Below, piece after piece: positions 8,076 through 17,796 of a stretch of 48,308 bases of DNA. Below the pieces are notes generated by a model that was given only the letters and a program-made list of their open reading frames with translations, was not told the DNA's origin and did not search any database. The position numbers and the translations under genes were made by a program. Each line of letters starts with the position of its first letter. The stretch's first letter is position 1. This DNA is from an uncultured Gammaproteobacteria bacterium (GTDB taxonomy: Bacteria > Pseudomonadota > Gammaproteobacteria > Enterobacterales > Psychrobiaceae), in assembly GCA_937139475.1 (NCBI GenBank), contig CAKZQF010000144.1:1-48308 (forward strand), read 5' to 3'.

Positions 8076-8843
8076 TTATCTAGGCTCCATTCTAATGGCG
8101 CCGTCTAGACGAATAACTTCGCCGTTTAGATAGCTATTTGTAATGATGTGAGTGGCTAAATCAGCATATTCTGTCGGTTGGCCAAAGCGTTTAGGGCTTT
8201 GCACCATTTTGATTAATGGCTCGCGGACTTCATCACTCATCCCTTGCATTAGTGGGGTATCAAAGATTCCCGGAGCAATGGTCATAATACGGATGCCTAG
8301 CGGAGCCAAATCGCGCGCGATAGGTAATGTCATACCAACGATCCCGCTTTTACTCGCGCTATAGGCCGCTTGACCAACCTGACCGTCAAATGCTGCAACC
8401 GAAGCGGTATTAATGATTACCCCACGTTCGCCGTTTTCATCAGGCGTGTTATTCGCCATGTGTTCTGCGGCTAAACGTAGTACGTTAAATGTTCCAATTA
8501 AATTGATGTTGATTACCTGTGAGAACTTTTCTAAGGCCAAGGCGCCATTACGACCCACTGTTTTTCCACCCGGTGCAATTCCGGCACAATTGATACAAAC
8601 GTCAATTGCCCCGAATTTATCAACCGCTTGCTTTAGTCCCGCAGCGACAGAAGCTTCATCGGTAACGTTAACGTTGGCAAATAATGCATTGCTGCCAAGT
8701 TCAATGGCAAGTGCTTCACCTGCTTCTTGGTTAAGGTCAAAAGCAACAACCTTGGCGCCTTTTTTAGCAAGTTCCTGACAGGTAACCAAGCCAAGGCCAG
8801 ATGCGCCGCCAGTAATGACAACGACTTTATTGTTTAAATCCAT
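8076..8843 (-). CDS. Short-chain dehydrogenase, HSD10-like 3-hydroxyacyl-CoA dehydrogenase
   Basis: A 255-residue classical SDR. NAD-binding TGGASGLG (11-18), NCAG (85-88), catalytic Ser148, Tyr161 and Lys165 (YSASK). The protein resembles type II 3-hydroxyacyl-CoA dehydrogenases (HSD17B10), which oxidise 2-methyl-3-hydroxybutyryl-CoA in isoleucine degradation. It lies 9 bp downstream of an acyl-CoA dehydrogenase on the same strand, which supports a beta-oxidation role. Exact chain preference is inferred. Confidence 0.88.
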   Translation of the reverse strand: MDLNNKVVVITGGASGLGLVTCQELAKKGAKVVAFDLNQEAGEALAIELGSNALFANVNVTDEASVAAGLKQAVDKFGAIDVCINCAGIAPGGKTVGRNGALALEKFSQVININLIGTFNVLRLAAEHMANNTPDENGERGVIINTASVAAFDGQVGQAAYSASKSGIVGMTLPIARDLAPLGIRIMTIAPGIFDTPLMQGMSDEVREPLIKMVQSPKRFGQPTEYADLATHIITNSYLNGEVIRLDGAIRMEPR

Positions 8844-8852
8844 GGGGATTCC

Positions 8853-10010
8853 TTATTGTATTTCGCGTAGTAATTCACGGGCGATGATCACACGCTGGAT
8901 CTCGCTAGTGCCTTCATAAATAGAGGTAATACGAACATCACGCGCAAAACGTTCTAGCGGATATTCCTTTATGTAACCCGCACCGCCCATTAACTGCAGA
9001 GCGGTGTAGCAAACTTTATTGGCTTTCTCAGAGGCAAACAATTTGGCCATCGAGGCTTGCTTGCTAAAAGGTAAGTTGCGATCTTTAGTATCTGCAGCAT
9101 TCATTAGCAGTAAACGTGATGCCTCAAGGTCTGTATAAGCATCGGCAAGCATCCACTGAACGCCCTGGAAGTCTGCGATTTTCTGGCCAAATTGTTGGCG
9201 TTCGTTGACATAGTCTCGCGCATAATCAATTGCCGCTAAGCCGATGCCTAAGGCTAATGAACCGATACCGATTCGACCGCCAGCTAATTCCGACACAGCA
9301 ATTTTAAACCCTTGATTTAGCTCACCCATCAATGCGTCTTTGGGGATACGACAGTCTGTGAACACTACTTCATTTGTCGCTGAGGCTTTTTGTCCCATTT
9401 TATCTTCTGCAGGCGATATAGATAGCCCGGGCGCATCGGCTTCAACTAAGAAACAAGAAATACCTTTGCCGCGAGGTGCTTGTGGATCGGTAACCGCCCA
9501 AACAACAAATACACCGGCAAATTCAGCGCTGGTAATAAACTGCTTGGCGCCGTTTAACACCCACTCATCACCATCTAATGTAGCTTTGGCTTTCATATTG
9601 GACGGATCTGAACCGGCACTAGATTCGGTTAAACAAAAGCCGCCAGCGGCATATTCACCGCTGCACAGTTTGGGTAAGTATTTGGCTTTTTGTGCTTCAT
9701 TGGCCACTGACTGGATCACTTCACCTACCATGTTGGTCACTGACATGGTTACGGCAGTGGAAGCACAACCTCTGGCAATTTCTGTCATCGCCAGGCTAAA
9801 CACAACAGTACCTGCTTCACTACCGCCATACTGTGCGTCAACATTTAGCCCCATAAAGCCGAGTTCAGCTAATTGCTTTAAGTTGTTTAAGAAAAGTTGA
9901 CGGTCACCGTTATGATCAAGAGATTGAGCTGCAGGTGCTAGTTCTGTTTCAGCGAATTTTCGTGCCATATCTTGAATCATGGCTTGGTCTTGGGTTAAGG
10001 AAAGATCCAT
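8853..10010 (-). CDS. Acyl-CoA dehydrogenase, probably short/branched-chain (2-methylbutyryl-CoA)
   Basis: A 385-residue FAD enzyme of the short-chain acyl-CoA dehydrogenase group. The middle domain has FCLTESSAGSDPSNM, the C-terminal domain FGQKIADFQGVQWMLADAY, and the catalytic Glu is about residue 366 in IYEGTSEIQ. It forms an operon with the HSD10-like gene. The pair would cover two non-adjacent steps of isoleucine or short-chain fatty acyl oxidation, with the hydratase encoded elsewhere. It is only broadly similar to the first dehydrogenase at 5354, so these look like distinct specificities rather than a recent duplication. Confidence 0.88.
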   Translation of the reverse strand: MDLSLTQDQAMIQDMARKFAETELAPAAQSLDHNGDRQLFLNNLKQLAELGFMGLNVDAQYGGSEAGTVVFSLAMTEIARGCASTAVTMSVTNMVGEVIQSVANEAQKAKYLPKLCSGEYAAGGFCLTESSAGSDPSNMKAKATLDGDEWVLNGAKQFITSAEFAGVFVVWAVTDPQAPRGKGISCFLVEADAPGLSISPAEDKMGQKASATNEVVFTDCRIPKDALMGELNQGFKIAVSELAGGRIGIGSLALGIGLAAIDYARDYVNERQQFGQKIADFQGVQWMLADAYTDLEASRLLLMNAADTKDRNLPFSKQASMAKLFASEKANKVCYTALQLMGGAGYIKEYPLERFARDVRITSIYEGTSEIQRVIIARELLREIQ

Positions 10011-10161
10011 GGTATTTCTCTTTATTATTGGCAGCCCAATGCTACTTCTAGTATCTGCTAATGATGAGTAAATTAAAAGTTAATTTAAATGACAGAAGCT
10101 TACGATAAAAGTCACAAAAGGTTACACTGTGAGTCTTAAATCGAAAGAGCAAGAGTGAGCT

Positions 10162-11169
10162 ATGGCTAGAGTTGATATTCACTATTTTTATCAGGCAATG
10201 CAATGCGCAGTACGGCAAGGTTATGATAGCGAAGCTATTTTAACGAAGTTAGATATCAATTTACCTGAGCACGCACACCAAGTTGATGATCAACATATGA
10301 CACGTCTTGTTCAGTTTGTTTGGGCTACCCTTGAAGACGAATTTTTAGGCTGTACCAATACGCCATGTAAGCGTGGTACCTTTCCTTTTATGGCACGGCA
10401 TATCATGCAATTTCAATCGTTAGGGCAAATGCTTAAACAAGCATTTCATTTCTATTCATTGGTTACCGATGATGTAAAGATGAGCCTAACTGAAAAGGGT
10501 GATAACGCTGAGATAGAGTTTTCATTCCCTTGTCGCAGGCGCGATCCCGGCTATTTTTTCTGTGAGTTCTGGCTGATCATTTGGCATCGCTTTTCGAGTT
10601 GGTTAATCGATGAGAAAATTCCACTAACGCTGGTTTCGTTTGATTATGCAAAGCCGCAGCATCACCAGCAATTAAAATTACTTTTTCCATGTCGTCATCG
10701 GTTTGGCAGCAGCAGTGTAAAGTTATGCTTTTTGGCGAAATATCTCGAACTGCCATGTGCGAGGACGCAAGCACAGCTAACCCAATTTCTGCATCGCTCA
10801 CCCGCTGATTTAATTACCATTCCAGGGGGAGATAGTAGTGTTAAGTCGATGATCCGAGCAGAGCTATTGAATCAAAATGGTTTAGAATTATATTGCCCAA
10901 CGCTTGAGGCATTAGCGGCATCTTTAAATATAAGCGCCCAAACATTACGTCGCAGGTTAAGAGTCGAAGGGACAAGTTACCCGCAAATTAAGGATGAAAT
11001 TCGCTTAGATTTGGCACTAGAGTATTTGACTGGTGGAAAGTTAACTATTGCTCAAATTGCGATTAAGTTAGGGTTTAGTGAGCCCCGTTCATTTACCCGT
11101 GCATTTAAACATTGGACCGGTGTTTCACCTTCTAAGTATCGATTGGGTGATGGCATTGCACAAATATAG
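10162..11169 (+). CDS. AraC-family regulator with Arabinose_bd-type N-terminal domain
   Basis: A 335-residue protein with the OruR/VirS-like layout: an effector domain (about 15-200, including KRGTFPFMARHIMQFQSLGQML and YFFCEFWLIIWHRF) and a C-terminal AraC helix-turn-helix pair (about 235-330, with LAASLNISAQTLRRRL and IAIKLGFSEPRSFTRAFKHWTG). It is divergent from the acyl-CoA dehydrogenase with a 151-bp intergenic region, so it probably controls that operon in response to an acyl-CoA or catabolite. The effector is unknown. Confidence 0.85.
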   Translation: MARVDIHYFYQAMQCAVRQGYDSEAILTKLDINLPEHAHQVDDQHMTRLVQFVWATLEDEFLGCTNTPCKRGTFPFMARHIMQFQSLGQMLKQAFHFYSLVTDDVKMSLTEKGDNAEIEFSFPCRRRDPGYFFCEFWLIIWHRFSSWLIDEKIPLTLVSFDYAKPQHHQQLKLLFPCRHRFGSSSVKLCFLAKYLELPCARTQAQLTQFLHRSPADLITIPGGDSSVKSMIRAELLNQNGLELYCPTLEALAASLNISAQTLRRRLRVEGTSYPQIKDEIRLDLALEYLTGGKLTIAQIAIKLGFSEPRSFTRAFKHWTGVSPSKYRLGDGIAQI

Positions 11170-11314
11170 TGGAAACGGTGAATATTACCTAACACAGCAG
11201 CCTTATTTTTCACCTTTGCTTACAACAATTCATAAACTGACGCTATTGAGGGCTTAGTTAGTTTGCTATAATTACGCCGCTCGTTCTCTATTTTATCTCT
11301 GTGGTGTTAAATTT

Positions 11315-13738
11315 ATGGCAAAGTCTTTTTCATATTGGACCAATATTCTTCGTTGGCCAGTGCGGTTGCTTGTTCGAAGTAAGCTGATTCCCAAAAATCC
11401 TTGTCAGGAATTGGATATTGATCCAAAGAAACCTATTATTTATGTGCTCAAAACTGAATCGGTAACTGATTTATTAGCATTGGAACGATTAACTCAGCGA
11501 CTTTCGCTACCGGCACCGACAGATGAATTAAAAGTTGGTGACAGTAAAATGCCCCGCTATTTCTGCGTTCAAGGGCGCAAGCCGCTGTTTGGTAAAGCGC
11601 CTGGCGGAGAGAAATTTATTGCCCGTTTCAGTGAATTGGTTCACCTGTTGCGAGAGCAAGACAATCATGGCATTCAATTGGTACCAGTATCGATTTTGTG
11701 GGGGCGCGATCCAGGTCGCGAAAAAAGCTCGGTACGTGCTGAAATGCTGGAAGACGACCAAGCATCATGGTTACGTAAATTTTTGATGATTTTGTTTTTG
11801 GGGCGCGATAATTTTGTGCGCTTTAGCCAACCAATTTCGATGACTGAATTACTGAGCACTCGCGCCAGTGATGAGCGAATTGCACATAAACTCAGCCGCT
11901 TGGCACGCTTTCATTTTTACCGCCAAACCAAAGCGATGCTTGGCCCTAAGTTGGTGTATCGTAAATCCCTTGATAAGCGCTTAATGAAGTCACCAGCGCT
12001 GCAGCAAGCAATGGAAGACTACGGCAAAGAAAAAGCCATTAGCCAAGAACAAGTTAGTCAAGAAGTGAGTGCAATGGTCGATGAGATTGCGGCTAATTAC
12101 TCAGAGCGTTTGTTGCGAATTGCCGATAGGCTATTAACCTGGCTGTGGAATAAGCTCTACAAGGGGATCAGTATTTCCAATGATGAGCGCGTGAGACAAC
12201 TTGCCCAAGATGGCGAAGAGATTATTTTCGTCCCTTGTCATCGTAGCCACATGGATTATCTGCTACTAAGCTATGTTATTTACCGCCAGGGCATGGTGCC
12301 GCCACATATTGCGGCAGGAATTAACTTAAGTTTTTGGCCAGCGGGTCCGATATTTCGACGCGGTGGTGCATTCTTCATGCGTCGTACATTTAAAGGCAAT
12401 AAGCTCTATGCCGCGGTATTTAGAGAATATCTACATCAATTGTTTAGTAATGGCTATTCGGTTAAATACTTCACTGAAGGTGGACGTTCAAGAACTGGAC
12501 GCTTACTTAACCCTAAAACAGGTATGGTTGCGATGACGGTGCAAGGTGCACTACGTGGTATTGAGCGCCCAATCACCTTGGTTCCTGTTTACCTTGGTTA
12601 TGATCATGTGATGGAAGTGAGCACCTACCATAGTGAATTAAAAGGTAAATCGAAAGAGAAAGAATCTGTGGGGCAGGTTTTAAAAACGTTGCGGAAGCTG
12701 AAAAACTTTGGCCGTGCTTATGTTAACTTTGGCGAGCCTATCGCACTAAATAAATACCTTGATGAGAACGTAGAGGATTGGAAATCCTATATTGATCCTG
12801 TTGCTATTCAAAAACCCACTTGGCTAACGCCAACAGTTAATGGTATCGCCAATAATATAATGGTGAATATCAATAATGCGGCAGCTGTTTCGGCAATTAC
12901 CCTATCGGCCTTAGTACTGTTAGGTGTCGAGCGCCGTGTTATCACCAAAGATGCACTCATTGCCCAACTAGACCTTTACTTAGCACTGTTGCGCCAAGCC
13001 CCTTATCATCGTGGTGTTACTGTCCCTTCAATTTCCGGGCACGAGCTCTATGAACGCGCTGTGGAATTAGAGAAGTTTACGGTGAGTGCTGATGAACTAG
13101 GTGAAGTGGTGAGCCTGGATGTGTCAGGTGCAGTGACAATGACTTATTATCGCAATAATATTTTGCATCTGTTTGCGCTGCCATCGTTGGTTGCAGCGGC
13201 CATCGTGCACCATAATTGCCAAACTCGGACCGAAATTAATCAGGTTATCAAGCAGCTATTCCCACTGATTAAAAATGAATTGTTTATCGGCTATGACCAA
13301 GCGAGTTTAGTTGGCTATGTTGACCATATTTTAATGTCGATGGTAACCCTTGGTGTGATAACCCAAGTAGGAGATTGCTACGCTGTGGCGACAGATAAAA
13401 AGCCTCAGATGATGATTATGGCCCATCATATCCAAGAAACGCTTGAGCGCTATGCAATTGTGTTGAAAATCATGCAGAAAAAGCCGCAAATCGCCAGAGA
13501 TGCATTAAGTCATGATAGTCATGTATTAGCTAAGCGCTTATCGAATATTCATGGCATTAACGCCCCTGAATTTTTTGATAAGGCGGTGTTGTCTACCTTT
13601 ATCTCAGGCCTAAGAGAGCAAGGTTATATTAATGACAGTGAGCAAGGGCATGATGAAACAATTGGTGAACTGGTAGGCACCGTTAGCGGGCTGCTCAGAC
13701 CGACTGTATTAGCGACCATTAAGGCGAGTTTGAATTAA
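11315..13738 (+). CDS. plsB: Glycerol-3-phosphate 1-O-acyltransferase PlsB
   Basis: An 807-residue inner-membrane enzyme, normal for PlsB, which acylates sn-glycerol-3-phosphate in the first step of phospholipid synthesis. The acyltransferase block I motif HRSHMD has His309 and Asp314 (HX4D). Block III is the FTEGGRSRTGR stretch, followed by block IV (ITLVPVYLGYDHV). It is monocistronic and convergent with ubiA. In E. coli the gene adjoins ubiA and, through dgkA, lexA; here lexA is about 10 kb away with a catabolic block between them. Confidence 0.98.
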   Translation: MAKSFSYWTNILRWPVRLLVRSKLIPKNPCQELDIDPKKPIIYVLKTESVTDLLALERLTQRLSLPAPTDELKVGDSKMPRYFCVQGRKPLFGKAPGGEKFIARFSELVHLLREQDNHGIQLVPVSILWGRDPGREKSSVRAEMLEDDQASWLRKFLMILFLGRDNFVRFSQPISMTELLSTRASDERIAHKLSRLARFHFYRQTKAMLGPKLVYRKSLDKRLMKSPALQQAMEDYGKEKAISQEQVSQEVSAMVDEIAANYSERLLRIADRLLTWLWNKLYKGISISNDERVRQLAQDGEEIIFVPCHRSHMDYLLLSYVIYRQGMVPPHIAAGINLSFWPAGPIFRRGGAFFMRRTFKGNKLYAAVFREYLHQLFSNGYSVKYFTEGGRSRTGRLLNPKTGMVAMTVQGALRGIERPITLVPVYLGYDHVMEVSTYHSELKGKSKEKESVGQVLKTLRKLKNFGRAYVNFGEPIALNKYLDENVEDWKSYIDPVAIQKPTWLTPTVNGIANNIMVNINNAAAVSAITLSALVLLGVERRVITKDALIAQLDLYLALLRQAPYHRGVTVPSISGHELYERAVELEKFTVSADELGEVVSLDVSGAVTMTYYRNNILHLFALPSLVAAAIVHHNCQTRTEINQVIKQLFPLIKNELFIGYDQASLVGYVDHILMSMVTLGVITQVGDCYAVATDKKPQMMIMAHHIQETLERYAIVLKIMQKKPQIARDALSHDSHVLAKRLSNIHGINAPEFFDKAVLSTFISGLREQGYINDSEQGHDETIGELVGTVSGLLRPTVLATIKASLN

Positions 13739-13751
13739 CAAAACTTAATTG

Positions 13752-13813
13752 GGTTGCTATCGCCTACTCGGCTTAATGAAAAGTGAAATTAGTCGAGTAG
13801 GTAAGCGATAACC
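13752..13813. terminator. Imperfect inverted repeat between plsB and ubiA
   Basis: CCTACTCG (13763-13770) pairs with CGAGTAGG (13794-13801), extended by GGTT/AACC and ATCGC/GCGAT with bulges. It covers the last codons of ubiA and could end both convergent transcripts. There is no strong T-tract, so this is tentative. Confidence 0.4.
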
Positions 13814-14652
13814 AAGCCTATAAATAAGGTGAGTCCGACGTAATTATTGGCAATAAATGAGGCGAAGTATGCCTCTCTTGTACGCTTTATACAGTTGCGT
13901 TGTTGCAATACAAACAGTATCGCCACGATGAATATAGCCACATAGAACACCGGGTGAATAGCCGCTAATAAGGTGACCTTAATGAGGCAGGCTAAGGTGA
14001 TAATCTGCAGTAGTCCTACGGCAATCAGATCATAACGCCCGAATAATATCGCGGTTGATTTTACTCCAATCTTTAAGTCATCTTCACGATCTACCATGCC
14101 ATACATCGTGTCATAAGCGACTGTCCAGGCGATGTTAGCCAAAAACAGCCACCAACATACGGTAGGCAATTCATTACTTTGCGCTGCAAACCCCATTGGA
14201 ATTGCCCAGCCAAATGCCATGCCTAAAACGACCTGTGGCATATGGGTAAAACGCTTCATAAAAGGATAAGTGGCAGCTAGCGCTACGGCGACAAATGAAA
14301 GCCCAATGGTTAGGCTATTCATCGTAAGGACCAATAAAAATGATACTATTAGCAAAGTAAAAAATAAGCCTAGTGCCTGTTTGCTAGTCACTGTTCCCGC
14401 AGCTAATGGGCGGTGTTTGGTGCGCTCTACATGACCATCAACTTTGCGATCGGCAAAGTCATTAATGACACAACCGGCACTGCGCATAAAGAATACACCG
14501 ACGGTAAATACGATAAGCACATCCCAACGAGGAAAACCTTGTGCCGCTATCCATAGTGCCCAGTAGGTTGGCCATAGTAATAATAGTGAGCCAATTGGTT
14601 TTTCTAAGCGCATCAATTGACTAAAGCCTACGAGGGTGGCGCGATTTATCAT
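13789..14652 (-). CDS. ubiA: 4-hydroxybenzoate octaprenyltransferase UbiA
   Basis: A 287-residue polytopic membrane enzyme that prenylates 4-hydroxybenzoate in ubiquinone synthesis. The first Asp-rich motif NDFADRKVD (64-72) and the second, [13 protein letters not shown] (around residue 190), bind the Mg-diphosphate of the prenyl donor. About eight to nine membrane segments are visible. Its ATG overlaps the ubiC stop by 4 bases, so both are one operon, ubiC-ubiA, supplying and using 4-hydroxybenzoate in sequence. Confidence 0.97.
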   Translation of the reverse strand: MINRATLVGFSQLMRLEKPIGSLLLLWPTYWALWIAAQGFPRWDVLIVFTVGVFFMRSAGCVINDFADRKVDGHVERTKHRPLAAGTVTSKQALGLFFTLLIVSFLLVLTMNSLTIGLSFVAVALAATYPFMKRFTHMPQVVLGMAFGWAIPMGFAAQSNELPTVCWWLFLANIAWTVAYDTMYGMVDREDDLKIGVKSTAILFGRYDLIAVGLLQIITLACLIKVTLLAAIHPVFYVAIFIVAILFVLQQRNCIKRTREAYFASFIANNYVGLTLFIGLVIAYLLD

Positions 14653-15254
14653 TTTACAGCCTTTTCATATGCATAACTGTCGGGTAAGAATACCTCGGAT
14701 ACCATTAATGGGTTGTTATCCAGAGTAAATATTGAGCGACGGGCCCACAGCGAATGTTCCACGTTTAAGTCGAGTGAAGAGGCAAAGTTTGCCATTGATG
14801 AAGTCTGTGAAAACTCCGTGATCTCGATAGCCTGGCGCTGCATGTTATCAGCACTAAAAAGCACTTCGCCTAACGAAGTGTTGCCTAACGTTTTCAACAG
14901 GCTATTGGCATATTCTAGCGTTACTTGGGGAATGAGGGTGCGGGCATACACTTGAGGCTTACCGTCACACATCAGCAATACTTCACGGCTATTAATCTGC
15001 CGAGCCTGTTGAAACAAGTGTTGTTCATCAGGCGCAACGATCGCATTGCCTTCACGCAAAACAATCACTTCAAAATGCTCGCAATGGGATATTAATCGCT
15101 GAGTTAAAGAACGTTCATCAAACAACCAGCTTATTAACCGCTTTGGCAGCGCTTTTGTGCTATCACTTTCCTGAAGGGACCATTTATTGGTGCAACCTTT
15201 ACTAAAGGGCAGGGTACTTGGGTTAATAGTTGTTGCAGTTGTTTTTAAATTCAC
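14649..15254 (-). CDS. ubiC: Chorismate pyruvate-lyase UbiC
   Basis: A 201-residue cytoplasmic enzyme converting chorismate to 4-hydroxybenzoate and pyruvate. The family pattern is visible in [12 protein letters not shown], the [20 protein letters not shown] strand pair, and a C-terminal LWARRSIF...[11 protein letters not shown] segment with the conserved Glu. It is somewhat longer at the N-terminus than the E. coli enzyme (165 residues). It is upstream of ubiA with translational overlap. Confidence 0.93.
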   Translation of the reverse strand: MNLKTTATTINPSTLPFSKGCTNKWSLQESDSTKALPKRLISWLFDERSLTQRLISHCEHFEVIVLREGNAIVAPDEQHLFQQARQINSREVLLMCDGKPQVYARTLIPQVTLEYANSLLKTLGNTSLGEVLFSADNMQRQAIEITEFSQTSSMANFASSLDLNVEHSLWARRSIFTLDNNPLMVSEVFLPDSYAYEKAVK

Positions 15255-15430
15255 GAGTATTAGTTATCGGCGATTGACGGCTTATTATGCTTGAGCTTGG
15301 CCCAAAAATCATGTGATTTGGGGGAAATAATTGCTAAAAACCTTGGTTCGATTTACCATTGATTATTCAACTAATTAAATTTAGCTAGTCTCTGTTGATT
15401 AGCCCGGTGCATCAAAAGGATAATGTGAGT

Positions 15431-15841
15431 ATGCAAAAGCTGTTTAGTACCTTGTTGTGTGTTTTGCTGATTTGTTTCAGTTTTAGCGCTGTAGGTGCAG
15501 ATGAAGAAGCTGTGGTTGATGATTATGCTTATTTTGGCTTTGAGCCAGATATTATTACTAATTATATTAGTGATGGTAATAAAGTCGGTTTTGTTCGGAT
15601 CACTATGGAGATTATGGTTAAAAGCCCGGATCATATAGAAATTATTGAACATCATGCGCCTTTAATTCGAGCGACAGTTGTTGAAATTCTCGGCGAGCAG
15701 ACTGAAATAAAAGTAAAGTCGGCATCCGGCAAATTTGAAATACGCGAAAAATGCCTTAACGCGATTAATAAGTTGCTAAAGGAAGAAACCGGTAAAGAGC
15801 TCGCAGAGCGTTTATTGTTTACTAAGTATATTTATCATTAG
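15431..15841 (+). CDS. FliL-like protein, flagellar basal-body associated family
   Basis: A 136-residue protein with a signal peptide or N-terminal membrane segment (residues 1 to about 22, ending FSAVGAD) and a FliL-type periplasmic domain with the typical RITMEIMV strand, RATVVEILG and a C-terminal LLFTKYIYH. The ATG at 15431 follows an AGGA site; the longer reading adds 12 residues before the signal peptide. It sits outside any flagellar operon, next to ubiC, as a fliL-like gene does in Vibrio. A role in motor or surface function is inferred only. Confidence 0.75.
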   Translation: MQKLFSTLLCVLLICFSFSAVGADEEAVVDDYAYFGFEPDIITNYISDGNKVGFVRITMEIMVKSPDHIEIIEHHAPLIRATVVEILGEQTEIKVKSASGKFEIREKCLNAINKLLKEETGKELAERLLFTKYIYH

Positions 15842-15848
15842 CATGGCG

Positions 15849-16688
15849 TTAGCTTGGTTGTTTTGAGTCAATCCAAGCTAGGCCGCAGCCAACCAATAAC
15901 CCGCCAAGATGCGCACCATTTGCAACGGGCACGCCTAATAGGTCGAAAAAACCTGCGACTAACCATAACAGCATAAAAGCGATGTAGGGCGGAGGTAAAA
16001 ATAATCCGGATTGCGGTTTGTAGCGTCCAAGTATCCAAAAGTAGCCCACTAATGCATACACCACACCAGATAAACCGCCAAAGGCAGGCCCTGTCATAAA
16101 ATATTGCAGCAAATTAGGTAAACTGCTGGCTAAAACAAAAAGCACTACTAGCTTTGTCGACGACAGTTTCTGTTCTATCTGACCACCTAAATACCACCAC
16201 CATAACAAGTTAAAAATGATGTGAAGTGCTGAAAAGTGGAGCAGGGCCGGTGTAAACAGGCGCCAAATATGGCTGATATTATCTAAGATTAATGGATTAA
16301 AAAAACTAAATAAGTTGTAAAGCGACACAACATTTATCAGCTTTGTAAGGTATACAAACACACAAATAAAAAAGATGGCCAATGTGACGGGGCCTGCGTG
16401 CATGATAAAGTCGGTAACTAGTGACAGGTTAGCATGATGGTTATTGGTTGTGCTTATTTGCGGGTTAGCACTATGCCATGATGCAGCCAGATATTTATTA
16501 TCTTGAGGATTTTGTAAAAACTCTTGAAACTGTTGTTGGGTATAGGACAGCTTTGTTATTTCATTCGTTGAAATAACAAAGTCATCTTGTTCATTCTGGC
16601 TTAGCCGGCAAGTGACTCCTTGTCCCATCATATAATCAACAAAAGCTTGCGCCATTCTTCCATTGGCGAGTATTCCAATAACTGTCAT
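15849..16688 (-). CDS. glpG: GlpG rhomboid intramembrane serine protease
   Basis: A 279-residue protein. The N-terminal cytoplasmic domain (1-90) precedes six transmembrane helices. Catalytic Ser207 lies in GGLSGVVYALVG and His260 in NGAHLGGLLVG; the oxyanion residues His156 and Asn160 lie in HIIFNLLWWWYLGG. It cleaves transmembrane substrates within the inner membrane. It is transcribed just behind the polysaccharide deacetylase (13-bp gap), so the two likely share a message. Confidence 0.95.
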   Translation of the reverse strand: MTVIGILANGRMAQAFVDYMMGQGVTCRLSQNEQDDFVISTNEITKLSYTQQQFQEFLQNPQDNKYLAASWHSANPQISTTNNHHANLSLVTDFIMHAGPVTLAIFFICVFVYLTKLINVVSLYNLFSFFNPLILDNISHIWRLFTPALLHFSALHIIFNLLWWWYLGGQIEQKLSSTKLVVLFVLASSLPNLLQYFMTGPAFGGLSGVVYALVGYFWILGRYKPQSGLFLPPPYIAFMLLWLVAGFFDLLGVPVANGAHLGGLLVGCGLAWIDSKQPS

Positions 16689-16701
16689 TGACTATTTATC
16701 C

Positions 16702-17796
16702 TTAATTTTTATACCAAGAGCCATCACTATTGCGTTTTATCCACGGTTGCGAAAACCAATAGTAGCCAGATTTTGTGCGGCTCTGTGCTGTGCAATTGTA
16801 GCGCGAGCGTCCGCTAGGTATTGCTACCGGCGATACGATTGTAAAGTGCTGTTTGTCGATCCAGTTTGGCGCTACTTTTTCGCCAAGGATATAACAATTT
16901 AGTGTTTGAACGTAGAGATCTTTACTGTCTATTTTTACGGTCAATTCTGGCTTGTATTGAGGGCCATTCAAAGGGTGCTGGTCTAATTGCGGGTTGGCAT
17001 TTAATAATGAAATCACGGGCATCGACATTGATTTAAGTTTTACCTTAAGTGTCTTTAAACTTGCGTATCGCCCCGACGCAGGGAAGCGTGGTAGCGCGGT
17101 GAAATCTGATTTTTGGGATATTGCACCGGAATGTTGCCCGATGCCAATGAAGCCAAGCTTTGCAACAAGTTGTTGCAGCGCACTGTTATATTCGCCATAT
17201 GGGTAGGCCAGCAGCTTATGGTCCTGTCCTGTTTTTTCAATAATTTGCGTTTGTGCGCTGGTAATATCTTTTTCAATACGAGCCAACCATTGTTCTTGTG
17301 TTTCATTCTCGAGCGTTCGATTAAGGTGCAAATGCTCCAAACTGTGGTTCGCAAAGGTAACGCCATTCTCACTCATCTGTTTGATTTGTTGCCAGCTCAA
17401 TAAGTTGCTATAGCCCGCAGATATCTCTTTTGGTGCAATAAAAATAGTATAGGGAAAGTTATATTGGGTTAGTATAGGTGCAGCTTTGGTAAACACATTT
17501 TCATAGCCATCATCAAAGGTGATTGCGACTGTGTTTAGCGGTAATGATTTTTTTTCTTTCAAGCTTTGCAAAACTTGTGGCAAAGGTAAAACATTGAAAT
17601 CATTTTGTTTTAGATAATTCATATGAAGCGAAAACTGCTCTACGGATATACTCGTTGATGGCGGTGTATCGTCGCTAACATGATGGTATTGCAGAACCAC
17701 TACTGCGCTGGCCTGAAAAGAACAGGCGAAAAGAATAAATGCTAATCGTTTAAACCACATTAAAAAACTCATAGGAACTTCAAAAGTAGTGAACAT
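16702..17796 (-). CDS. Exported polysaccharide deacetylase (NodB/CE4 fold)
   Basis: A 364-residue protein with an N-terminal signal sequence or anchor (to about residue 31, ...FACSFQASA). The CE4 motifs are TFDDGYEN (residues 94-101), with the metal-binding Asp pair, and HSLEH (151-155), with the two metal-binding histidines. The C-terminal 100 residues form an extra domain I cannot assign. It probably removes acetyl groups from an extracellular or peptidoglycan-linked N-acetylhexosamine. The ATG at 17796 has a strong GGAGGT site four bases upstream, better than the ATGs at 17808, 17772 and 17760. This start overlaps the divergent dinF start by 8 bp. Confidence 0.88.
   Translation of the reverse strand: MFTTFEVPMSFLMWFKRLAFILFACSFQASAVVVLQYHHVSDDTPPSTSISVEQFSLHMNYLKQNDFNVLPLPQVLQSLKEKKSLPLNTVAITFDDGYENVFTKAAPILTQYNFPYTIFIAPKEISAGYSNLLSWQQIKQMSENGVTFANHSLEHLHLNRTLENETQEQWLARIEKDITSAQTQIIEKTGQDHKLLAYPYGEYNSALQQLVAKLGFIGIGQHSGAISQKSDFTALPRFPASGRYASLKTLKVKLKSMSMPVISLLNANPQLDQHPLNGPQYKPELTVKIDSKDLYVQTLNCYILGEKVAPNWIDKQHFTIVSPVAIPSGRSRYNCTAQSRTKSGYYWFSQPWIKRNSDGSWYKN

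Noticed and set aside
9340..9900. 186-residue plus-strand ORF
   Set aside because: Lies wholly antisense to the acyl-CoA dehydrogenase, has no recognisable domain and no ribosome site; a shadow of biased codon use.
17700..17745. CTG...ACAG-like sequence upstream of dinF as an SOS box
   Set aside because: Arm spacing is wrong (CTGAAAAGAACAG), so it does not match CTGT-N8-ACAG.
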